Origin: Anaerolineales bacterium UBA3940
Lineage (GTDB): Bacteria > Chloroflexota > Anaerolineae > Aggregatilineales > UBA3940
Assembly: GCA_002385675.1 (NCBI GenBank)
Contig: DGDY01000149.1
Location: forward strand, 1-25,563
DNA: 25,563 bases
Direction: 5' to 3'
Each line of letters starts with the position of its first letter. Within the stretch, counting starts at the first letter, position 1. Under the pieces are notes generated by a model that saw only the letters and a program-made list of their open reading frames with translations, ran no database searches and was not told the origin of the DNA. This document shows positions 1 through 6,313 of the stretch, in pieces. The position numbers and the translations under genes are program-made.

Positions 1-4
1 CCCG

Positions 5-162
5 CCCCTACATATACAGAGCCGTCATTTCAGGTCCGTGTATACAGAACGCCGCGAATAAACTTCGCGGCTCCTGCGTGTCTACACCGAGGGTAGGGGC
101 AGGTCTATTGATGCGGTCGATGCGGAGCATCGCGCATCACGACCTGCCCCTACATATACAGA
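5..162. repeat. Intergenic palindromic repeat cluster
   Basis: No gene is supported here. A 16-bp direct repeat (CCCCTACATATACAGA) lies at 5-20 and 147-162. At 51-71 is a palindrome with 8-bp arms GCCGCGAA/TTCGCGGC and loop TAAAC. At 93-153 is a long stem: outer arms GTAGGGGCAGGTC (93-105) and its exact complement (141-153), middle arms TGATGCG/CGCATCA (109-115, 133-139) and inner arms GATGC/GCATC (119-123, 127-131), about 25 pairs in all. It lies downstream of the stop of the minus-strand M42 gene, so it would be transcribed as that operon's 3' end, but no T-tract makes it a classical terminator. Confidence 0.75.
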
Positions 163-196
163 AGCATCATTCTGCGCCTGTGGAAAGGAAACGCCC

Positions 197-1207
197 CTAC
201 GCCTCCACCTGCACCCGTTCCGAGAGCAGCGCGACGAGCAGCTTCACGCCGTTCTGCACGTCGTTGATGTCCACCGTTTCGCTCGTGGTGTGGACGTAGC
301 GGCAGGGAATGCTGAGCGTCCCGGCGCGGACGCCCGCTCGCACAAGCTGCATCGCGGCGGAGTCCGTCGTGCCGCGCTCCAGCACCTCAAGCTGGTAGGG
401 CACGCCCGCGCGCTCGGCGGCCTGCTCCATCAGCGCGATGACCTCCGGCGCGGCCAGCATACCACTGTCCTTCACCTTGATCGCCGGGCCTTTGCCGAGC
501 GACACGTCCATCGGGGCCGCCTTGGGCGTGTCGCCGGTGCGCGTCACGTCGATGGCAATGCCGATGTCGGGGTCAACGGCATAGGCGGCGGCGCGCGCCC
601 CGCGCAGCCCGACCTCCTCCTGCACGCTGAACACGAACGCCACGTCGTTCGGTATTTGCTGGCCCTTCAGCTCGCGCATCACCCCGATCTGCAGCGCACA
701 GCCGATGCGGTCGTCCATGCTCTTGGCGATGAGCCGGTCGCCGCGCACCTCCAGGTTGCGCAGCAGCCCGGCGGCATCGCCCACGCGGATGTTGTGCCCC
801 TTGCCGTTGTCGCCGGTTGAGACGTCGATGAAAAGCTGTTCCATCGTCGGTGCTTTGCCCGCCTCAAGGCCCGACTCAACGCCGATCACGCCGACCGTGC
901 CGTCCTCAAACAGCACGCGGTTGCCGATCAGCGTGACGAGGCCCAGCCCGCCGATGTTGGTGAAGCGCAGGTAGCCCTTTTCGTCCACATGGGTGACCAT
1001 CACGCCGATCTCGTCCATGTGTGCGGAGAGCATCACCACGGGGGCGTCGTCTGCGCCGCTGCGCTTCCAGGCGATGACGCTGCCCATCGCATCAACCGTG
1101 ACCTCGTCAGCCAGCCCCTCGATCTCCTGCAGGATGACCTCGCGGATTTTGTCCTCGTGCCCGCTCGGGCCGTATGTCTCGACAAGCTTGCGAATGGTTT
1201 CAATCAT
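197..1207 (-). CDS. M42 family metallo-aminopeptidase (first copy from left)
   Basis: Predicted cytoplasmic M42 (TET/glutamyl aminopeptidase, cellulase-M-like) dinuclear metallopeptidase of 336 residues, normal for the family. M42 enzymes trim N-terminal residues from short peptides and usually form dodecamers. Visible family residues are H63 and D65 in AHMDEIG, D165 in MDDRIG, the catalytic and metal glutamates E197/E198 in QEEVGLRG, D220 in AIDVT and H306 in YVHTTSE, so the active site looks complete. The ATG at 1207 is preceded by GGAGAG at 6-nt spacing. It is the last gene of the minus-strand run, 46 bp after the rhomboid gene. Two paralogues lie upstream in the same run. Substrate preference cannot be read from the sequence. 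Confidence 0.95.
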   Translation of the reverse strand: MIETIRKLVETYGPSGHEDKIREVILQEIEGLADEVTVDAMGSVIAWKRSGADDAPVVMLSAHMDEIGVMVTHVDEKGYLRFTNIGGLGLVTLIGNRVLFEDGTVGVIGVESGLEAGKAPTMEQLFIDVSTGDNGKGHNIRVGDAAGLLRNLEVRGDRLIAKSMDDRIGCALQIGVMRELKGQQIPNDVAFVFSVQEEVGLRGARAAAYAVDPDIGIAIDVTRTGDTPKAAPMDVSLGKGPAIKVKDSGMLAAPEVIALMEQAAERAGVPYQLEVLERGTTDSAAMQLVRAGVRAGTLSIPCRYVHTTSETVDINDVQNGVKLLVALLSERVQVEA

Positions 1208-1253
1208 CTACGTCTCTCCGTGACACGGGTGAAGAACAAAGAAAACCTCGCTG

Positions 1254-1934
1254 CTAGTAGGTCTGGATGCGCTGGCCGCTGAACGACCGGTAGAGAAAGG
1301 CCATCGCCAGCCCGGCGACAAACCCGCCGATGTGCGCGAAGTAGGCCACGCCGCCGCTCATCTCCGAGATCGCGCCCAGCGAGAACACGCCTCGGATGAT
1401 CTCCAGCAGGAACCAGAACCCCAGCACGATGATCGCGCTCAGCGGCACGATGCGGATGAAGTAGAACATGGGGACCGCCGTATCGACCCGCGCGTTCGGG
1501 AAGAAGACCAGATAGCCGCCAAGCACCCCGGCGATCGCGCCGCTCGCGCCGAGGTTGGGCACGACGCTGTTCGGGTTGACGAGCGCCTGCGCGAACGTGG
1601 CGACGATCCCCGCCGCCAGGTAGAACAGGATGAACAGCGGTTTGCCGAGCGTCGCCTCCATGTTATCGCCGAAGATCCACAGGTACAGCATGTTACCGAG
1701 CAGGTGCAGCCAGCCACCATGCAGGAACATCGCTGTGATGACGGTGTACCACTCGCCCGCCGGGTTGCTCAGAAGCTGCGCCGGGATGAAGGCGAACTGG
1801 TCCAGAAAGGCGTCGATCTGTCCGCTGGCCATTAACGTCAGCTCATATAAAAAGACCAGCACGTTTATAAGGATCAGCCCCACCGTGACGATGGGGAAGA
1901 TACCGCTGCGGTTGTGGTCCCTGAGTGGAATCAA
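1254..1934 (-). CDS. Rhomboid family intramembrane serine protease
   Basis: Polytopic membrane protein of 226 residues with about six hydrophobic segments. It carries the rhomboid signatures: HGGWLHLLGNM around residues 72-82 (loop 1/TM2 region), the nucleophile S131 in GASGAIAG, and the general base H201 in AHIGGFVAGLA. Rhomboids cleave transmembrane segments of other membrane proteins within the bilayer. The start is a TTG at 1934, well supported by AAGGAG eight bases upstream. The gene sits 42 bp after the Nudix gene and 46 bp before an M42 peptidase gene on the same strand, so co-transcription is likely. A substrate is not evident. The membrane-anchored Ig-domain protein at the head of the run is one candidate, by inference only. 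Confidence 0.93.
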   Translation of the reverse strand: MIPLRDHNRSGIFPIVTVGLILINVLVFLYELTLMASGQIDAFLDQFAFIPAQLLSNPAGEWYTVITAMFLHGGWLHLLGNMLYLWIFGDNMEATLGKPLFILFYLAAGIVATFAQALVNPNSVVPNLGASGAIAGVLGGYLVFFPNARVDTAVPMFYFIRIVPLSAIIVLGFWFLLEIIRGVFSLGAISEMSGGVAYFAHIGGFVAGLAMAFLYRSFSGQRIQTY

Positions 1935-1976
1935 TTTTGTTGCTCCTTACACTAAAAACCCATTAATCCGTTACAA

Positions 1977-2390
1977 CTAACGACCAAAGAACTCTCGCAG
2001 TACATCCAGAAAACCGAACGCAAGCGGCAGCCTCTCGATCTCGTCCGGCCCGGCGAAGCGCAGCGCCTGCCCCTCGCGGAGCGGGATGCTCCCGGCGGGC
2101 ACGTCCAGCCGCCCGGTGTACAGGTGCTGCCGCACCACGTAGTCGGCACGCGGCGCGAGGTAGCTCCTCCAGTACGTGAGGTGGGGCGCTATGCCCATCT
2201 CCTCGCGTAGCTCCCGCCGGATAGCCTCATCGGGCGTTTCGCCGGGCTCGACGTACCCGCCCGGCAGCGTCCAGTGCCCGGCGAACAACAGCCCGGGCCG
2301 GTCATCCCGAAGCTGGAGCAGTACGTCGCCGCGCGCGTTAGCGAGCAGCGCCGATACCACCGGAACCGGATCAGAACGAGAACTGCTCAA
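1977..2390 (-). CDS. Nudix hydrolase
   Basis: Small soluble protein of 137 residues with a perfect Nudix box GX5EX7REUXEEXGU at residues 45-67 (from GYVEPGE to REEMGI). Nudix enzymes hydrolyse nucleoside diphosphates linked to another moiety, using Mg2+ held by the REXXEE helix. The preceding LPGG and following segments fit the MutT/ADP-ribose-type fold, but the substrate cannot be told. The start at 2390 is a TTG without a clear Shine-Dalgarno sequence, so the true start is uncertain. However, the first beta strand (VPVVSALL) needs a start close to it. It lies 50 bp after an M42 gene and 42 bp before the rhomboid gene on the same strand. Confidence 0.9.
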   Translation of the reverse strand: MSSSRSDPVPVVSALLANARGDVLLQLRDDRPGLLFAGHWTLPGGYVEPGETPDEAIRRELREEMGIAPHLTYWRSYLAPRADYVVRQHLYTGRLDVPAGSIPLREGQALRFAGPDEIERLPLAFGFLDVLREFFGR

Positions 2391-2440
2391 TTGAACAATA
2401 CCAGAATCAGGGTGCAGCGTGCACTATGGCGTGCCGCCTG

Positions 2441-3475
2441 CTATCGGGCCAGCACGGAGCGGTCGAGCCGCCGCAGCGCGCCGTCAAGCAGGCGGATAGC
2501 GTTCTGGTAGTCCTGCTTGCTGGCGATGGCCGCCGGGCTGTGAATGTAGCGGCACGGCACGGAGATGGCCGCCGCCGGGATGCCGCCGAGCGACGCCGCG
2601 TACGCGCCGCCGTCCGTCCCGCCGATGCCCGGCTGCTTGAACTGCACCGGGATGCCCAGCTCTTCCGCGACCTGCACAAGGAAACGGTTCAGACGCCGGT
2701 CGTAGATCACGCTACGGTCCATCGGGCTGAGCGCCGGGCCTTTGTCGAGTTCGGTTGTCGGCGACTCGTCGTCCTCTTTGGGCAGGTCGTCGGCGATGGT
2801 GCCCTCCAGCACGAAGGCGACGTCCGGCTTGACGCGGTGGGCCGCCACCTGGGCCCCGCGCAGCCCGATCTCCTCCTGCACCACGAATGCCCCCACAAGG
2901 TCGAAGGGGTAAGGTTCGCCCTGCAGGATGTGAACCAGTATCGCGCAGCCGATGCGGTCGTCGAAGGCGCGCCCGCGCATCCGCTCGCCGAGGTCCATGA
3001 AGCTGCTGTCAAACGCGATGCGCGTGCCGAGCGGGGCTTTGCGCCGGGCCTCCTCCTTCTTCGATGCGCCGATGTCCACCTGCATCGCGTCGATCTCGAC
3101 CACCCTGCTGCGCTGATCGCCATTGAGCAGGTGGACGGGCTTGGCGCCGATCACGCCGGGCAGCCGGTCGTCGCCGACGAGCACCCGCTTGCCGAGCAGG
3201 ATACGGTTATCCAGCCCGCCGACGGCCTTGACCTTGAGCATGCCGTCGCCGGTGTAGCCGGTGACCATCATACCGACCTCGTCCATGTGCGCGTCGACGA
3301 GCACCGTCATGCGGTCGTCGCCGCCCGTGCCGCGCTTCGTCGCGAACAGGTTGCCCATCGTGTCGGTGGCGATCTCGTCCACGTGCGGCTCGATGAGTTC
3401 GAGGATCTTGCGCCGCACGTCCTGCTCGGCGCCGCTCACGCCGATGGCTTCCGAAAGCTGCTTGAGGATTTCCAT
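2441..3475 (-). CDS. M42 family metallo-aminopeptidase (second copy)
   Basis: M42 peptidase of 344 residues, paralogous to the genes on either side. Conserved positions are H63/D65 in AHMDEVG, D172 in FDDRIG, E201/E202 in QEEIGLRG, E224 in LEGTIADD (glutamate where the neighbours have aspartate, which the family allows) and H312 in YIHSP. The GTDGG segment around 286-290 and the C-terminal CRYIHSPA are typical. It should form a cytosolic oligomeric aminopeptidase. The ATG at 3475 lacks a strong Shine-Dalgarno sequence. About 260 bp separate it from the upstream M42 gene. That gap holds a palindromic repeat and a possible very small ORF, so an additional internal promoter is possible. Confidence 0.95.
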   Translation of the reverse strand: MEILKQLSEAIGVSGAEQDVRRKILELIEPHVDEIATDTMGNLFATKRGTGGDDRMTVLVDAHMDEVGMMVTGYTGDGMLKVKAVGGLDNRILLGKRVLVGDDRLPGVIGAKPVHLLNGDQRSRVVEIDAMQVDIGASKKEEARRKAPLGTRIAFDSSFMDLGERMRGRAFDDRIGCAILVHILQGEPYPFDLVGAFVVQEEIGLRGAQVAAHRVKPDVAFVLEGTIADDLPKEDDESPTTELDKGPALSPMDRSVIYDRRLNRFLVQVAEELGIPVQFKQPGIGGTDGGAYAASLGGIPAAAISVPCRYIHSPAAIASKQDYQNAIRLLDGALRRLDRSVLAR

Positions 3476-3514
3476 GCGCGTCTCTGTTTTCCTCTACTAC
3501 GGGCGATGGCCGGT

Positions 3515-3578
3515 AACCCCCTCCCAACCCTTCCTCCTGCAAAGGGGAGAGAAGTGCACCCGGCGCGCGGGTGGGGTT
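3515..3578. repeat. Short dispersed-type element with imperfect terminal inverted repeats
   Basis: The stretch starts AACCCCCTCCC and ends GGGTGGGGTT, which are imperfect complements, with a purine-rich GGGGAGAG centre. It resembles the short noncoding repeats common between Chloroflexota genes, with an outline similar to the element at 18748-18798. No coding frame is convincing across it. Confidence 0.5.
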
Positions 3579-3680
3579 CTATCGTTTGTCTCGCTCGCCC
3601 TCCGGGAACAGCATCCCGAACATAAACTCAATCGCAAACTCGGCGGCCCACAGCACACCCTCGGCGAGCAACAGGGCCAT
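3579..3680 (-). CDS. Possible 33-residue hydrophobic peptide
   Basis: An uncatalogued small frame between two M42 genes on the same strand. It begins MALLLAEGVLWAAEF, continues through FMFGMLFP and ends GERDKR, with TAG at 3579-3581. A GTG four codons earlier (3692) is an alternative start, with AGGGG about ten bases upstream. An in-frame TGA near the end of the upstream M42 gene limits extension. The peptide is mostly hydrophobic with interspersed acidic residues and a charged C-terminal tail, so it could be a membrane or amphipathic peptide. No family is recognised. It may equally be chance in a GC-rich spacer, so confidence is low. Confidence 0.3.
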   Translation of the reverse strand: MALLLAEGVLWAAEFAIEFMFGMLFPEGERDKR

Positions 3681-3735
3681 GCCAAGCGCCACGCCGGGCA
3701 GACCCCTGCGGTGCGGTTCGTTCGATCAATAGCGC

Positions 3736-4794
3736 CTACTCTGCATCAAGCGAGAGCCTGTCCAGCGTCGTATCGTCAAGGCTGGCGATGAACTCGGCGG
3801 TCAGCCGCGCCGCGCGGCGGATGTCCTTCAGCGTGACGATCTCGACGGGTGTGTGCATGTTGCGGATGGGGATGCTGATGATCGCGGTGGGCACGCCGTC
3901 CCGGCTGATCTGGATGGCCCAGGCCTCCGTGCCGGAACTGCGCGGCATTGGCTCCGGGTGCAGGTCGATCTCCAGCGACTCCGCCTTCTCGCGGATCAGG
4001 TTGAGCAGGCGCGGGTGCGCGTTCGGGCCGATGATAAGCGTCGGACCCCCGCCGAGCTTGAAGCCCTCGTCCTCGCCGACGCCGTTGCCCTGCGCATACG
4101 TCACGTCGAGCACGATGGCGATATCCGGCTGGGTGCGCCATGCGATGGTCTGCCCGCCGCCGAGCGTCACCTCTTCCTGCACGGTGGCGGCGGCGAGCAC
4201 GTCCCACTCATGGGAGCGGCCCTGAAGCTCGTGAAGGATCTGCGTGACGGCGGCGAGCGAGGCGCGGTTGTCCATTGCCTTGCCGGTCAGCGTGTCGCCG
4301 TTTAGTTCGCGCGGGCTGAGGTCAAAGGTGATCGGCGTGCCGATCTTGACCAGCTCGCGCAGTTCGGCCTCGCGCAGCCCGGTATCCACGACGAGGTCTT
4401 CCAGCGCGGGGACCTTCTTGCGCTCGGCGGCGGGGAGCACGTGCGGCGGGCGGCTGCCGATCAACCCCGGCAGCGGACGCTTGCCGTGCACGATGACCGG
4501 CTGGCTGAGCAGCACGCGCCGGTCGATGCCGCCGACGTTCGTGACGCGGAGGAAGTCGCCGTCGATGCGCGATACCATCAGGCCGATCTCGTCCATATGC
4601 GCGCTGACGAGCATCTTGCGGCGCGGCTCTTCGCCGGTGCCGAACTTCGTCGCCAGCAGCGTGCCCATCCCGTCCACGGTGATCTCGTCGACGAGGCCCT
4701 CCCATGCCGCGCGGACGACCTCACGCACGGGCCGCTCATAGCCGGAAATGCCCGGCGTCTCCGACAGCTCGATCAGGTGTTGTCGCAGGTCCAT
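3736..4794 (-). CDS. M42 family metallo-aminopeptidase (third copy)
   Basis: M42 peptidase of 352 residues, the most divergent of the three. Metal and catalytic positions are kept: H66/D68 in AHMDEIG, D175 in MDNRASL (DNR instead of the usual DDR), E207/E208 in QEEVTLGGG, D230 in VLDVTYAQG and H314 in NMHTPVE. The RSSGTEAW segment around 285-292 is like that of other M42 enzymes. The ATG at 4794 follows GAGGGG at nine bases. It begins 24 bp after the stop of the Ig-domain gene, so the two are very likely one transcript. The three M42 sequences differ enough that they probably have different residue preferences rather than being recent duplicates. Confidence 0.95.
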   Translation of the reverse strand: MDLRQHLIELSETPGISGYERPVREVVRAAWEGLVDEITVDGMGTLLATKFGTGEEPRRKMLVSAHMDEIGLMVSRIDGDFLRVTNVGGIDRRVLLSQPVIVHGKRPLPGLIGSRPPHVLPAAERKKVPALEDLVVDTGLREAELRELVKIGTPITFDLSPRELNGDTLTGKAMDNRASLAAVTQILHELQGRSHEWDVLAAATVQEEVTLGGGQTIAWRTQPDIAIVLDVTYAQGNGVGEDEGFKLGGGPTLIIGPNAHPRLLNLIREKAESLEIDLHPEPMPRSSGTEAWAIQISRDGVPTAIISIPIRNMHTPVEIVTLKDIRRAARLTAEFIASLDDTTLDRLSLDAE

Positions 4795-4818
4795 CGCGTT
4801 GATCCCCTCGGTGAGTGG

Positions 4819-5889
4819 TTAGCCGTCAGTCACAGTGATGTTGACGAGCGCGGTGTCTACCCCGCCCCGGCCATCTGAGATGGTGTAGGCGAAGACATCC
4901 GTCCCGGTGAAGCCATCCGGCGGGGTGTAGGTGCAGATGCCGCTGCGCGTGCACTCGACCTCGCCGTCCTCGTCGGTTTCGTCGTCGAAGTCTATCACTT
5001 CAAGCGGGTCGCCGTCCGGATCGGTGTCGTTGGCAAGCACGTTGATCTCGACCTCGGTGTTGCGGGTAGTGGTTGCCTCGTCGTTGACCGCGTCGGGCGG
5101 TGTGTTGGGGCGCGGCTCGACCTGCACGGTCACGCGGGCGGTGCTCGTCGCACCGAGCGGGTCGGAGACAGTATAGGTGAAGCGGTCACGCCCGGTGAAA
5201 CCCTGGGGCGGCCTGTAGGTGCAGATGCCGTTCGCCGTGCACTGGACATCGCCACCCTGCTCGGTCGGACGCTGCACAGCCGTGACGGTGAGCGTCTGCC
5301 CGGGGTTGGGGTCGATGTCGTTGGCGAGCACGTTGATGTCGATCGCCTGCCCTTCCTGCGTGGTCGCGCTGTCGTTCTCAGCGATGGGCGGGCGGTTAGC
5401 CTGCGCGGTCGCGGCGGCGTCGGCGGTTGCACTGGCGATAGCGTTCGCGGTGGCGGTGGCCGCCGCCTGAGCCGTCTGTGTGCCCGCGACCGCAGCCGTC
5501 GCCGTGCCCCGGGCCTGCTCCGTGCTGGTGATGGCAGTTGCGGTGAGGCTGTTCGCACCCTGCGTCAGCAGCACGCGGATGGTGGCGGTGGCGTCGAGGT
5601 TGGGGGTGGGCGTGCGCGTCGGCGTGCTCATCTGTGTGGGCGTGGCGGGTAGCGTCAGCGTGGCAGCGACGGTCAGCGTAGGCCCGCCGGGCGTCCAGGT
5701 GGGCGTCGTGGTGATGGTCTCGGTGGGTGTTTCCGTCGCCTCACCGACGGCGGGGCCGCCCCTGCCGCTGAACCCCACCAGGAGCACAATGCCGCAAAAG
5801 TAAAAAGGCAGCGTCGCGAGGATCACATACACCAGTGCTCGATGTCTGCGGCGCCGCTTTTCTTCAACAGTCAAAATTCGTCGGCTCAT
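4819..5889 (-). CDS. Membrane-anchored protein with two bacterial Ig/cadherin-like domains
   Basis: Not an enzyme by sequence. From the chosen start it has a basic N-terminus (RRRRHR), one transmembrane anchor (about 18-40), a long Thr/Ala/Pro-rich linker (about 50-165), then two repeated Ig-like domains of the Big_9/Cadherin_5 type (about 167-258 and 263-356). Each domain carries INVLANDxDP and GFTGxDxFxYTxSD motifs. Each also has a paired cysteine motif, CTANGIC and CTRSGIC, suited to a small disulfide loop outside the cell. An upstream ATG at 5928 is open. The ATG at 5889 is preferred because AGGA lies upstream and the predicted transcript start is near 5936, which leaves almost no leader for 5928. 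It is likely a surface adhesion or binding protein heading the minus-strand operon. Confidence 0.85.
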   Translation of the reverse strand: MSRRILTVEEKRRRRHRALVYVILATLPFYFCGIVLLVGFSGRGGPAVGEATETPTETITTTPTWTPGGPTLTVAATLTLPATPTQMSTPTRTPTPNLDATATIRVLLTQGANSLTATAITSTEQARGTATAAVAGTQTAQAAATATANAIASATADAAATAQANRPPIAENDSATTQEGQAIDINVLANDIDPNPGQTLTVTAVQRPTEQGGDVQCTANGICTYRPPQGFTGRDRFTYTVSDPLGATSTARVTVQVEPRPNTPPDAVNDEATTTRNTEVEINVLANDTDPDGDPLEVIDFDDETDEDGEVECTRSGICTYTPPDGFTGTDVFAYTISDGRGGVDTALVNITVTDG

Positions 5890-5942
5890 GCGTGGAATAT
5901 TCCTGTAGATGGTACCGGCAGTGCCCATGCTAGGCCGAAGTC

Positions 5943-5971
5943 AGTCTAGCACGTCGCCAGTCAAGTGTCAA
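5943..5971 (-). promoter_or_regulatory. Sigma70-type promoter for the minus-strand Ig/M42/Nudix/rhomboid run
   Basis: Read on the minus strand, a perfect -35 TTGACA (5966-5971) is followed by a 17-bp spacer and TAGACT (5943-5948). Transcription would start near 5936, giving a leader of about 47 nt to the ATG at 5889. Confidence 0.6.
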
Positions 5972-5994
5972 CGGAGGGCGGCGGGCCCCGATCT

Positions 5995-6176
5995 CCCGGG
6001 AGTGGAATTCCCGGGCTAAAAGGCGGCTGCGCCGCCGCAAAGTCTCTGCGGGCCTCCCGTCCCCCCTGGGGACGGCCCCCCGAAGGGAGCGGAGTCCGCC
6101 GCAGGCGGACTTTGCGGGATTGCGAAGCAATCCCTTCTAGCCGGGCAATTCATTGCCCGGCGGAAAACGTCGCGGC
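5995..6176. repeat. Array of six consecutive perfect hairpins in the divergent intergenic region
   Basis: Stems follow one another with little space: CCCGGGA/TCCCGGG (5995-6015), GGCGGC/GCCGCC with loop TGC (6022-6036), CCGTCCCC/GGGGACGG with loop CCT (6057-6075), GTCCGCC/GGCGGAC with loop GCA (6094-6110), GGGATTGC/GCAATCCC with loop GAA (6116-6134), and CCGGGCAAT/ATTGCCCGG with a two-base centre (6141-6160). It ends with AAACGTCGCGGC (6165-6176), half of the palindrome found complete at 18121-18141. There is no coding frame. The region between the two divergent genes (5890-6313) otherwise holds only their promoters. Confidence 0.85.
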
Positions 6177-6246
6177 GGGTTGGATATAATTTTGCCCCTC
6201 TCTTACCTTATATAACCCCAACGTTCCCCGTGTGGCAGAGGTTCCG

Positions 6247-6276
6247 TTTTCAATCCCCTCGCAAACGGTCTATAAT
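6247..6276 (+). promoter_or_regulatory. Candidate promoter of the kinase block
   Basis: A perfect -10 TATAAT at 6271-6276 with a weaker -35 TTTTCA at 6247-6252 (18-bp spacer). The start would be near 6283, a 31-nt leader to the ATG at 6314. Another TATAAT at 6185-6190 has no good -35. Confidence 0.45.
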
Positions 6277-6313
6277 CGGGCCTGAACTTATTAAGACTTC
6301 AGCAGGGGCAGGT

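Noticed and set aside
290..820. Long plus-strand open frame over the first M42 gene
   Set aside because: It is antisense to a clearly conserved M42 peptidase, is rich in Arg/His/Gly from reversed GC-rich codons, and shows no family motif.
2426..3625. 399-codon plus-strand frame over the second M42 gene
   Set aside because: Long only because GC-rich codons lack stops on the opposite strand. The M42 frame explains the conservation.
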